Assembly: GCA_017354895.1 (NCBI GenBank)
Contig: CP071496.1
Location: forward strand, 1,922,001 to 1,986,000
Length of the DNA stretch: 64,000 nucleotides
Direction of reading: 5' to 3'
Origin: Podospora comata
Lineage: Eukaryota; Ascomycota; Sordariomycetes; Sordariales; Podosporaceae
Position numbers and translations under genes: made by a program
Notes under the pieces: model-generated
What the model saw: the letters and a program-made list of their open reading frames with translations, nothing else
Told to the model about the DNA's origin: nothing
The model's database searches: none
Part shown: positions 22,855-32,025 of the stretch, piece after piece
How positions within the stretch are numbered: the first letter of the stretch is position 1
Layout: each line of letters opens with the position of its first letter

Positions 22855-23306
22855 CTACCTTATCTCCAGCTGCTCCCCTCCCGCCCTCCCCAAATTCTCC
22901 AACCCGATCCCCTCCTCCGGTATGCACAAACCCGCCAGCTTCTCGTCCAACCACCTCGCTAGTTCCTCCACCTGCCTCCTCATCATCACCACCCCCGCCG
23001 AGCTTGCGCTTGTTTGGGACGTGACCGTCTGCCCCGATGTCGTCCCGCCGCTCATGACGGACGCCCTTCCCACTTCTGAATTTGCGGATGGTGACCCGAC
23101 TGGTGTTTTTCCCCCCATTCCCCCCATTCCTTCCCCATTCCCCTCCTCCGGTTGTTGTTGCTGCTGCTCCTGACCCTGATTTTGACCCTGACTCTGACCC
23201 TGACCCTGACCCTGACCCTGACCCTGACCCTGACCCTGACCTTGACCCTGACCTTGACCTTGATCTTGACCTTGATCTTGACCTTGATCTTGACCTTGAC
23301 CTTGAT

Positions 23307-23373
<67 letters not shown>

Positions 23374-23738
23374 ACCCATGCAAATAAACAGCATACCGCA
23401 CTTTAGCTTTCGGATTACAAACACCAGGCCAGAGTCGAGCTGGACGGTGAGGGAGGGGGTGGATTTGTGTTTTCGGGCTTTATGAGTGTGTTGCGGGGAG
23501 GATTGGGAGGAGGCGGAGGAAGAGGACTGGACGGCCCAGATCGAGGCTGCGACGGCGCATTGCCTTCTTAGGGCGGAGGCGGGGAGGGAGGAGGCGTGGG
23601 AGAGGAGGGAGCCGGTTGGCGTTGTGAGGATTGCTGCTGTTATGGAGGGGGATAAATTGGCGCGGAGGAAGGCGGTGACGCGTTTTGTTAGGAGGAGGGG
23701 GGGGCGGGGGGGAGGGGGGAGGGGGAGGGTTTGGACAT
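22855..23738 (-). CDS. Roadblock/LC7-like protein with a long Gly-Gln repeat insert (start disrupted)
   Basis: The minus frame running to 22855 reads LLLTKRVTAFLRANLSPSI, AAILTTPTGSLLSHA, a helix with CAVAASIWAVQ, then LTVQLDSGLVFVIRKLKCGM and LFICMG. This order (helix, strand with TGSLLSH, helix, paired strands) resembles the roadblock/LC7 fold of Ragulator/EGO-type scaffolds; that assignment is tentative. After the last strand come about 65 residues of alternating Gly-Gln with some Asp, from a hexamer repeat, then disordered sequence and a helix (RRQVEELARWLDEKLAGL). No in-frame ATG exists upstream of the fold. An ATG at 23736-23738 (MSKPSPSP) lies one base out of frame, separated by C homopolymers. 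A one-base length difference in that run, real or a sequencing error, would connect them; an unseen 5' exon is the alternative. Confidence 0.55.
23171..23373. repeat. Tandem hexamer repeat (GACCTT/GACCCT)
   Basis: About 33 units of a 6-bp repeat in two variants: TGACCC-type units toward the left and TGACCT-type toward the right, with a mixed zone at about 23250-23310. On the minus strand it codes Gly-Gln, and because 6 is a multiple of 3 all six frames stay open (giving Leu-Thr, Asp-Leu, Val-Lys and Ser-Arg in others). The block pattern of variants suggests expansion by slippage or unequal exchange. Confidence 0.95.
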
Positions 23739-24142
23739 TGTTGGCTTGAGAAGGGGGTGAGGTGTTGCGATGGGGGTTGATATCGAAGGTGGCGGCGATG
23801 TCGCGATGGTGGGTGGTTGGAATCGCAGATGGCAAGTGGGAATAAACTTTGTTTTCGGTTGGTGTATATCCGTTGAATCCCTCAAGGTGTGGCTAGTAGC
23901 GGGGAAGGCAGGCTGGTTTGGGGGAAGTGGATTATGCGGTGGACGTCAGAGCTGATGAGAGGGGGTAGCCAGGAGAGAGGTTGTGTCAAGCTTCCCGAAC
24001 TCTCGGGAACTTATCGATAATCGGTGGGTCTGGGGTGATGATGCACGGGCCTTTTGGGGTAAGTGACAGGGTGCTTTTGGACCCCCAACCCTGACGACGA
24101 CTTGCTACAACGAAAAGAGATAGATACGGCTGTCTTGTCTAC
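23739..24142. other. Intergenic upstream of the hexamer-repeat gene
   Basis: 404 bp between two minus-strand genes. Its only visible structure is the pair of palindromes listed separately. Confidence 0.5.
23992..24020. promoter_or_regulatory. Two adjacent palindromes in an upstream region
   Basis: TTCCCGA at 23992-23998 and TCGGGAA at 24003-24009 form a perfect 7-bp inverted repeat with a 4-bp spacer. Next to it TTATCGATAA (24011-24020) is a perfect 10-bp palindrome. They sit about 255-280 bp upstream of the ATG-like position of the repeat-bearing gene and downstream of the small gene at 24143. Such paired dyads suit dimeric regulator sites; CGG/CCG half-sites are typical of Zn2Cys6 factors. 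The factor is unknown. Confidence 0.35.
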
Positions 24143-24469
24143 TCAAACTATACTACACCTAGTCCTACAATTCATCCCCTTATTGTCTTTGCTGTTTCTC
24201 TTCTTGCTGTTATTTCCATTCTCTCCCCTACCACCACTACCAGCCTCACCAGCGGCAGCCTTTTGATCCTCTCTACTACCATCATCTCTCCCCTTCTCAT
24301 CCTGATAGTCGTCCCACTCGATAGTGTTCTGATGCCCGCAGGGCCAGGTGTACAGAGGGCCGGTGTACGGCTCGTTGAGCTCATCCCATGCCGTCTCGGT
24401 ATCGGGGGTTGTTTTGGGATGACCATTGGTAGCTGTCTTGGGATCCGTAGCTGTTTCGGGACGTGTCAT
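24143..24469 (-). CDS. Small orphan protein with CGH motif and CaaX-like end (108 aa)
   Basis: A single minus-strand frame from the ATG at 24469 to TGA at 24143. The N-terminus is Thr/Pro-rich (MTRPETATDPKTATNG). A central aromatic core, PLYTWPCGHQNTIEWDDY, is the only well-formed block. A Gly/Lys/Asp-rich low-complexity tail follows, ending CRTRCSIV. The last four residues, CSIV, fit a CaaX prenylation box, which would attach the protein to membranes; this could be coincidence. The CGH block recalls the Cys/His family at 2.7 and 47.1 kb, but the rest of that pattern (GCF, VQDICxDC) is absent, so I do not place it in the family. Function unknown. Confidence 0.5.
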   Translation of the reverse strand: MTRPETATDPKTATNGHPKTTPDTETAWDELNEPYTGPLYTWPCGHQNTIEWDDYQDEKGRDDGSREDQKAAAGEAGSGGRGENGNNSKKRNSKDNKGMNCRTRCSIV

Positions 24470-24921
24470 TGTGTTTGCGGCCAGAAGGTCGTAGGCTTGA
24501 GAGATTCGCAAACGTAGTCCAAGCCAAATTGTTTGTTGAGAAAGCGGGTTGGAATAGGATAGGAGTGATATAGGTATGTTGACTTGACTGAACAGTCAGG
24601 AGCCCTGTGAATCTGCTCTTACTCAGACTCATTCATGTCACTGCGCGCACTGTCAATGCCATGTTCAAAGTGATAACCAGGTGCGAACCCAGTCATCAAA
24701 AGAACTTCAAGATTCTTGTTCAACCGACGCACTAACTACGCTACTTACCCAGCCAAAATATATGTTTCCCGAGCTGTCAACTGCAAATCCGCAACGGGTG
24801 GGTATCAACGTTCGTTCTCCCAAGGGTATCAATAATTGAACAAGCAAGCTCGCAACCCCGCTGCCTTTTCCTCCAACTCCCAATAGCTAGCAATGAGAAC
24901 CCAGATCAACGAAATCTCTTG
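24470..24921. other. Intergenic with a tRNA-like remnant
   Basis: At about 24675-24752 the minus strand has a D-arm-like TAGCGTAGTTAGTGCG and a B-box-like GGGTTCGCACC, but the T-stem and acceptor do not pair and the anticodon arm is irregular. I treat it as a decayed tRNA or chance. No protein gene is seen. Confidence 0.25.
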
Positions 24922-27546
24922 TCACAGCGACCCCCGCCACAATCCTTCCTTTTGCAAGCTCGATATCTGCTGCCGAACCTCTAAAACAGAACACTCAAAG
25001 CACTCAGCCCACTCCTCCAAGTTCTCCCTTGTAATTCCCTCTACCGCCGCTTCCTCAAGTTGGTCAACAAGAAACGCCCTCTCCCCATTATCCCAGACTT
25101 TGCCAAATGCTTCCTCTTCTTCATCGTCCTCATCTTCTTCAACATCTTCACGCACTTCTTCAACTTCTTCTTCTTCTTCTTCTTCCTCCTCCTCTTCCTC
25201 TACCTCTTCCCCCTCAACTTCTTCAACCTCTAATTCGACCCGTGGCTTCGCTTGCCTGCTAGGGGTATCAATGTGATCCGGGACAGCAAAGACTTCCGGT
25301 TCCGGCGAAGAATCAATGACCATAACATCCTTCTTCTGATGCCGAACTGGACTTGACTGCGGTGGAGCCTGTCTCATCAAAGGCCAAGGTTGCCTTATCA
25401 GAGGCTGATTCGTGGTGCGCGTTACCGCAGAAGACTGCATCATCGATGACGCCGATGAAGCTTGATCAGACTGAGCCAACCCTAGACGGCGCCGTGATGG
25501 AGGCCATGGTGCTCGTATTACTGGAGTTCGTGTTTGGGGGGCATTCACCCGCGGTCGTTGCAATGTGGAGGGAGCTGTGTGGACAGTCTCGATGTAGCTG
25601 CTGTACGGTCGGCTGCTGCTATCGGGGCGCGGCCGAGGCGGAGAAATCGGATCCTGAGGAGGCGAGATATACTTGTCCGCCAAACGCTGCTTTTCCGCCA
25701 TCGGACTAGGTTGGTGCCTCAAGCGCTGCGTCGACACCGCCATTCTGTTCCACTGTTCAGTAGCCTTGGCAGCTTCAATCTCCAGCAGCTGTCTCCTCCT
25801 CTGCTTGATTGCTTTATCCCGATCAATCTTCTCTTGGCGGCTTATCTCCTCGTTGACGGCACTAATCTTTTCTTGTAGTTCAAACTTCCATTCATCAAAG
25901 ACCTGAGAGAAATCATTCCATCCCAACTGTTTTTTTGCAACCTCGTTCTCGCAGTGTTCCATGAGATCCCGGATCAAGAATGAAAGTCGCTTCGTGATCG
26001 AGCTAACGTATTGCACGGTGACGCATGTAAACTGGCCTGATTTGGGGAGGGGGGGAAGCGTTTGGTGCCGTGGCACTTTATAACCCAGAGTGCCGAGCAA
26101 AAACAGGTCCCGTAGAGTGAGGATCAATGTCGGAATGATAAATTGCTGGATATCAGCTGAGACCTGCTGCTTGTAATTTCCTGTCTGTTGCTTCAGCGAG
26201 TTGCGGACCCTGACGATTTTCCTTGCCACGTTGGTAAGCTCTTCATTCAGTTGGCGATGCACACGAACCAGATGCTTGTTCTGTCTGCTGAGATCACGGG
26301 GACACTTTAAGCCAACGAGGCATTCTCTAAAGGCGTAGAGTGCTCTGAGACAACGATTTCCAGGCGTGGTGGCTGGTGACTCAGAGTCGAAGCGGAAGCC
26401 ATCTGCACTATAGATTTGGAGTTCCCAAAACTTGCCCAAGTCGGACCACTGTTCCTTGCCCATCATCACGCGTAGCGTGTCCAGGTGCTCGCTGTCCAGA
26501 GTTACGATTGATCGTTTGTCCACTACTTCCGGCACTAGAATATGGATGGCTGGGTGAAGTGCGGTGTCGTCCTCATCCTCGTCTTCGAACACATCATCTG
26601 GGTCCTCCATAACGGCAAGTTGAACCCCATTATCTGGTGTCCCAACTTCTTCGAGCTCTTCCCATTCTTCCTTGCGCCGATCCTGCTTATCAACATCGTC
26701 CGATTCCGCTTCCTCTTCCAAGTCTGACTGCCTATTATTGGCTTGATCCACAAACAATTCATCTTCTGCTTCGACGGTGGGCAAAATGTTGTGACTCGAG
26801 CTGGAGCTTTTTTCTTCGCCCAATTGTCTGGGCGGGGCCGGGGGTTTCAAATTGTTGATAGTAGCAGGTCGAAGAGGTGCGGCTAAAGCAGTCGCGACTG
26901 GTTGTAGGGTTCGAGACGCCACACGTCGGCTTTGCTGTGGTTGTTTGGGTTTTGGGGGCGAAGAATCAAGCTCTGGGCTACCATCCTCCCTGGCGACTCT
27001 TAGATGGACCTCATCATGGTCAGAATCTTCCCCCTCGACCAATCCTTCCTCCGGAGGCTCAGGTTCTTCGACAACGGGCGCCGGCCCTCGGTTATTCCTG
27101 ACGGACTCGGGCGTCTCGTCAATCGTATCTTCAATACTGGTCCCGTCCCGTTTTCGTCGAGCAGGCTTGCCGCCGCTTCGAAGCAGGACTTCAATACCCT
27201 TTTGCTTCGGGTTCGGCGTCTGGCGGTTGCTAAACGCGTTGATGACATGCATGGCGGTCTCGTCTACCCCCTCATCGTCCTCCGGATCGGTGGGCTCATG
27301 GGCCCTGGCTCTCTTCCTGGCTGGCGTCTCCAGGCTTGGACTGGCATTCCGCTTCTTTTTGTTGACCCCATTGTTCAGTTCAGGCAAAGACGCCTTGTTG
27401 GGGCGCAAGGTGACTGGGCTTTTGATGTTTGAAGGGCGAGGGTTAGCCGGGATGGATGCATCGCTGTCAGAATCCGAGCTGCTTTCTTCAGGTTCAGCGG
27501 CAACGGCCTTGCGCGAAGCAGCGACCTTGCTTCGCGTTTGGACCAT
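24922..27546 (-). CDS. Large acidic, Ser/Pro-rich protein with helical core (874 aa)
   Basis: A single exon from the ATG at 27546 (MVQTRSKVAASRKAV). The N-terminal 350 residues are disordered with basic NLS-like patches (KKKRNASP, ARKRARAHE, ARRKRDGT) and acidic runs (FEDEDEDD). A compact region at about residues 360-620 is the likely folded part (HPAIHILVPEVVDKRSI, LRALYAFRECLVGLKCP, IIPTLILTLRDLFLLGTLGY, then WNDFSQVFDEWKFELQEKI and a long charged helix). A Pro/Ser-rich linker follows. A run of about 12 glutamates sits near residue 800, and a C-terminal helical segment ends EVRQQISSLQKEGLWRGSL. I do not recognise the family. NLSs and acidity suggest a chromatin or nuclear protein; this is inference. 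Confidence 0.8.
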   Translation of the reverse strand: MVQTRSKVAASRKAVAAEPEESSSDSDSDASIPANPRPSNIKSPVTLRPNKASLPELNNGVNKKKRNASPSLETPARKRARAHEPTDPEDDEGVDETAMHVINAFSNRQTPNPKQKGIEVLLRSGGKPARRKRDGTSIEDTIDETPESVRNNRGPAPVVEEPEPPEEGLVEGEDSDHDEVHLRVAREDGSPELDSSPPKPKQPQQSRRVASRTLQPVATALAAPLRPATINNLKPPAPPRQLGEEKSSSSSHNILPTVEAEDELFVDQANNRQSDLEEEAESDDVDKQDRRKEEWEELEEVGTPDNGVQLAVMEDPDDVFEDEDEDDTALHPAIHILVPEVVDKRSIVTLDSEHLDTLRVMMGKEQWSDLGKFWELQIYSADGFRFDSESPATTPGNRCLRALYAFRECLVGLKCPRDLSRQNKHLVRVHRQLNEELTNVARKIVRVRNSLKQQTGNYKQQVSADIQQFIIPTLILTLRDLFLLGTLGYKVPRHQTLPPLPKSGQFTCVTVQYVSSITKRLSFLIRDLMEHCENEVAKKQLGWNDFSQVFDEWKFELQEKISAVNEEISRQEKIDRDKAIKQRRRQLLEIEAAKATEQWNRMAVSTQRLRHQPSPMAEKQRLADKYISPPQDPISPPRPRPDSSSRPYSSYIETVHTAPSTLQRPRVNAPQTRTPVIRAPWPPSRRRLGLAQSDQASSASSMMQSSAVTRTTNQPLIRQPWPLMRQAPPQSSPVRHQKKDVMVIDSSPEPEVFAVPDHIDTPSRQAKPRVELEVEEVEGEEVEEEEEEEEEEEEVEEVREDVEEDEDDEEEEAFGKVWDNGERAFLVDQLEEAAVEGITRENLEEWAECFECSVLEVRQQISSLQKEGLWRGSL

Positions 27547-28826
27547 GATTGAGCACCCTGGATAACGTAGTCGTGGTCATAGAGCGAGAGTTACTTGAAC
27601 GCCAAGTCAAAAGAAAGCAAAAGGAACAGAATCAAGATTGGAGAAAACTGGTGACGGCAACGGGGGCTTTGCTTTGTTTGCACTCCCAAGTCCGATTGAT
27701 GGTTCAGCCACGCGCACAAACGCGAAGACACGTGAGGTGAAGCCCCTCCAGCACTTTTGGAGATGCAGAATTGGCCAGTGGGGTTTTATGTGGCCCAAGC
27801 TCCATCCCTGTTGCCACACTAGAGCTTCTGATCGCCAAGGTTCCAGATCCGTGCCACGCCGGTAGGGCCAACGCGGGGGGCCGCTGGTGCTGGTGGCTGA
27901 TGGGGGAGTGAAACATGACGTTGTTGACTGGGTTGAGGCGTTTCTTCGTTCCTTCTCTGGTCAACCGTCGCAACGGGAAAAATAGGAAACAAAAGTGCTC
28001 CTGCAACGGGTAGGTCGTCTGTAAAACATGCCTATCTACACAGTAAGTGGCTCTCTCTAAAGAATATCTCGTGGCATCAAAATGGAGATTACCAACTAGG
28101 AGAAGTTTTCTAGCCTCCCAAGATGATAAGGGCCTCGGCAGGGCTATTGTGGGCGGGGATGACGCCGCTAGCAGGGCTCTCGGTTGGACTTCAGCTTCGC
28201 CTTCCTTCTTGAGTCGGGCACTGGACAGACAACACAGCTTCCACTGAAAAATCATGTCGGATGAGAGATAATTGAAGTGCTTCCAGAGGTCGGTTTGAAG
28301 ACTATATAATATCGGAAGAGGGTCACACTTCATTCCGCGGTCTTCAGCAGTACATCAATAGTGGCTGATACGTGTAACCACCAGGTCAGTCCCAAGGACA
28401 TCGAGGTTCTCACTGAGACGCTGGCTGCTGCACCTGCTGTAACCCTCCAATCATTTGTCCGTCTGCAGTGGCAACCGGCCGTCATCGGGCATATCGGAGC
28501 CTACCGTCCAAGACGCTACTAGGTGAGCCCCAACCTCGAAAGCCCCATCAAAGCTTAGGGGAGCTTCATCCACTCTTTAAAATCTAAATGCAGGTCCCAC
28601 ACATTCGGCCTTTCAACCCACCGAATCTCTCGTCTCTTTGCTGCCCCATTGCGACGCCAGCAGCCCTTCTTCGCTCCCAAATCGTACCCGACGACAATGA
28701 ACTGACACTTTTCTACCGACACACACTACGGCCTATCCTTTTCTACAGTAATTCGAAAAAAAAACTCGGAACCCGCGCCCGCGTAGCGCCCGGGAACATC
28801 ATCGTCATCATCGTCATCATCTGTAA
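27547..28826. other. Divergent intergenic region
   Basis: Holds the promoters of the 874-aa gene (minus) and the MAM3-like gene (plus). A 209-codon minus frame at 27704-28333 begins with a true ATG but shows no domain and is not called. Confidence 0.5.
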
Positions 28827-31267
28827 ATGACGACAATGCGACAACATGGCGTGACAGCACGCCCCAACTCGCTCTTTGCGCTTCGATCAGGCTTCGTCGG
28901 CCTCGCGCGAATTCTCTCCTTGACACTCTCAACAGCCTATGCTGCGCCGATAGCCAGCCTGGGACATGGCGGCGGTGGCAATGACGAGCCAGACGCTGGA
29001 GGCGCAAGCCTGGGTATGCTCTATTTGGCTTCTGCGATCCTCGTCTTGTCCGGCGGCGCATTTGCTGGTTTGACTATTGCGTAAGCCCTTTCTGGATCAC
29101 AAACAAACCCCAGCCTGTGGTTTTGCTGACAAGGACCAGTTTGATGGGGCAGGATAGCATCTACCTCCAAGTGATGGCCGGCGATGCCACCGAACCTCAG
29201 CAAAAGAATGCCAAACGGGTCTACCACCTTCTCGAAAAGGGAAAGCACTGGGTCTTGGTCACACTGCTCTTGGCCAACGTTATCGTGAACGAGACCCTTC
29301 CCGTCGTACTCGACCGATGTCTTGGAGGCGGCATTGCTGCCGTCATCGGCTCGACCGTTCTCATTGGTACGTGCTCATCTCGAGCCAGACAGCATGGCTC
29401 TCGAAATACTCACCGCTAACGCGCACACGTGACAGTGATCTTTGGTGAGGTTGTTCCTCAGTCTGTCTGTGTTCGCTATGGCCTCCAGATTGGAGGTTAC
29501 ATGTCCAAACCCGTCCTTGCGATGATGTACCTTACCGCCCCCATCTCCTGGCCGATCGCCATCCTTCTCGACAAGATCCTCGGAAAGGATCATGGCACCG
29601 TATACAAGAAGAGTGGGTTGAAGACCCTGGTGACCCTGCACAAGAATCTGGGCGATATGTCTCAGCGTTTGAACCAGGACGAGGTCACCATCATCAGCGC
29701 CGTGTTGGATCTGAAGGAGAAGCCAGTGGCCAATGTCATGACCCCCATGGCGGACGTTTTTGTCATGGCAGAGGACACTGTTTTGGATGAGAAGACCATG
29801 GACATGATTCTTTCGGCAGGCTACTCTCGCATTCCCATCCACGAAACTGGGAACCCTACCAATTTCGTCGGTATGCTTTTGGTCAAGATTCTGATCACCT
29901 ACGACCCCGAGGATGCCAAGCTTGTCAAGGATTTCCCACTCGCTACCCTGCCCGAGACCCGGCCCGAGACCAGCTGTTTGGATATTGTCAACTTCTTCCA
30001 GGAAGGCAAGTCCCACATGGTTCTCGTTTCGGAATACCCTGGTGAGGACCACGGCGCATTGGGTGTCGTTACCCTTGAAGACGTTATTGAGGAACTCATT
30101 GGAGAGGAAATCATCGACGAGTCCGATGTGTACATTGACGTGCACAAGGCCATTCGCCGTCTTCAGCCTGCTCCCAAGGCGCGCGTCCAACGTCGCCAGT
30201 CTGAAGACCAAGCAGGCCGCTTTGCGGAACATAATGGACTCGCAGATCACGGCGGCGACTTGATTCAGTTTGACACTACTGGCACAACATCTTTCGACTC
30301 ACCCGCGCTGTCTAGCAGCCCAAAGCTCGCCACTCTCATGATGCGCAGAAGTTCAGCTGGCAGAGAAGGGCACCACATGACAGTTCCTGTTCGGGCCAAC
30401 TTTGAAGACATCAGACAACATCTGAAGCATCTTGGCCCCTCCAATCCTGCTACAAACCCCAGAGACACAAAGTCCACCACGGTCAAGATCAAGCCTGGCA
30501 CCGGTCTGTTACATACGGCCGGCCGTTCTTCTTCTGTCGCCGAGGGTGCGATTGAAGAGTCGCCGCTGGAACATGTGCGTGAGCATGCCGAGGAGGAGGA
30601 AGGAGACGAGACGACGAGTCTGTTGAACCCCCAAGTTACTGGCAAGGACGGCATTCAGGCTCTGCAGCAAACCTACGGTGCCACCAGCCCCGTAACCGTG
30701 CAGCTCGCTTCGCCCATCAACGGTGTACCCACTCTTACGCTCGAAACACCAGATCAAGCCGACAAGTCTAGTATGCAAAACACAAAGCAGAGTCCAACAG
30801 AATCCACCTCTGCTGGCCATCGGTCCGTCTCTAGCGGGGATAGTACCCACAGCGCACGGAACGATGTTGGCAACCTGATTCCCGCCAAGCCCTACGTCCG
30901 CAGCGGAAGCATCACGGAGAACATCGTTGAGTCTAGAGGAGTCAGGAAGGTGGTTCTTGAAACTACTAGTTCCAATGATGAGGATGAGTTTGCCGTGATT
31001 GGCACTTCTCCGGAGCAGCCCAAGAGCAGGAGCACGTTTGGGTTATTTGGGAGGACGGATGCCGCCACTAAGAATGAGGGTGCTGGGGAGGAGGAGGAGG
31101 AGGAGGAGCTTTTGTCACCAGAGACTGGGGAGGAAGGGACGAGCAAGGGGGCCGATGTTGCTAAGTGGAACGGTGCTCCAGGGACGGCGGCGGGTGGGCC
31201 AAGTAGTGGTGGGGGAGGGGCGAAGAAGAAGAACAGACGCAAGAAGCGCAAGGGCGGCAAGTCGTAG
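28827..31267 (+). CDS. mam3: MAM3/CNNM-type DUF21-CBS membrane protein (770 aa)
   Basis: Members regulate divalent metal homeostasis; yeast MAM3 is vacuolar and affects manganese and other metals, and animal CNNMs affect magnesium. Three exons, 28827-29080, 29140-29366 and 29436-31267, with in-frame introns of 59 and 69 bp. Residues 25-50 are hydrophobic and signal-like ([15 protein letters not shown]). The DUF21 membrane domain spans about 60-240, with [29 protein letters not shown] and [16 protein letters not shown] pair follows ([23 protein letters not shown], then [19 protein letters not shown]). The last 390 residues are disordered, with an EEEEEEE run and a very basic end ([14 protein letters not shown]). 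The ATG at 28827 is preceded by a stop in frame. Third metal-related membrane protein in the window. Confidence 0.92.
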
Positions 31268-32025
31268 GTTGACGGGCTGGTCGAGTACTTTTCTGTGTAC
31301 TAGTAGTGTTCAATGGGGAAGCGGAGGAGGATTCTTGAGGTATGTGTTAATGGAATAGGTGGGAATGAAATTAGCATATCTGGGAACCAAAAGGCGGGGG
31401 GGGGGGCAAGGCATGTTAATATTTTTATTTTGGAGGGGTTGGGAATTAAAGGGGGTGTGTTGCATTGTTTACAGGCGTCGGTTGGGGTTGGCTGTAATGT
31501 AGCGATAGTTTAGCTGGAGTTTGTTTATGAAGGTTGAACCGTATTGGCATTGCTCTCGTGCTTTGGGTGTATATTGCTGGTTTGGGGAGCTGTGAAGCGT
31601 TGACGTCAGCATTCGTGACGATGGTTGGTGGGGTCCTCGAGCTCTTTTGATGCTTATCCCCGCTATGTATTTTCACAATGATACGAGTTAGGTGAGATTG
31701 GTTGACAGGTAGATTCGGTCGGGGAGGGGCTGTGAAGCTATCTCCAAACGTTTGGATCTCGCAATCATTATCATACACATGACAGAATTACTTGGAGCTG
31801 CCAAATTCACCGGCCTGCCCTCTCTGGAGCTATTATTCGGGATCTATAGCTTACACCGATTTCACGTAATTACAACTTGTCACTATCAGCTATTACATAG
31901 CTCCCCACCCCATTTGCCGATAGCTTCAACAGCCCCTCCTCCTCTTCCCCAATTTCCCCCGCTTGGGCTTTTGTGTCACGTTTACAAGTTGATTGCCCGA
32001 TAAAAACCCCCTTTTCGCTCAACAT
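31268..32025. other. Intergenic, MAM3-like 3' region and glyoxalase promoter
   Basis: Contains a G9 homopolymer near 31397 and a C/T-rich stretch (31900-31970) just before the glyoxalase start, typical of fungal promoters. No gene is seen. Confidence 0.5.

Noticed and set aside
23052-23406. Frames rich in Asp-Leu, Leu-Thr, Val-Lys or Ser-Arg over the hexamer repeat
   Set aside because: Artefacts of a 6-bp repeat that keeps every frame open; only the Gly-Gln frame connects to folded sequence on both sides.
27704-28333. 209-codon minus frame with a real ATG
   Set aside because: No domain or biased codon usage, and it occupies the divergent promoter of two solid genes. Could still be a small gene, but the sequence does not support it.
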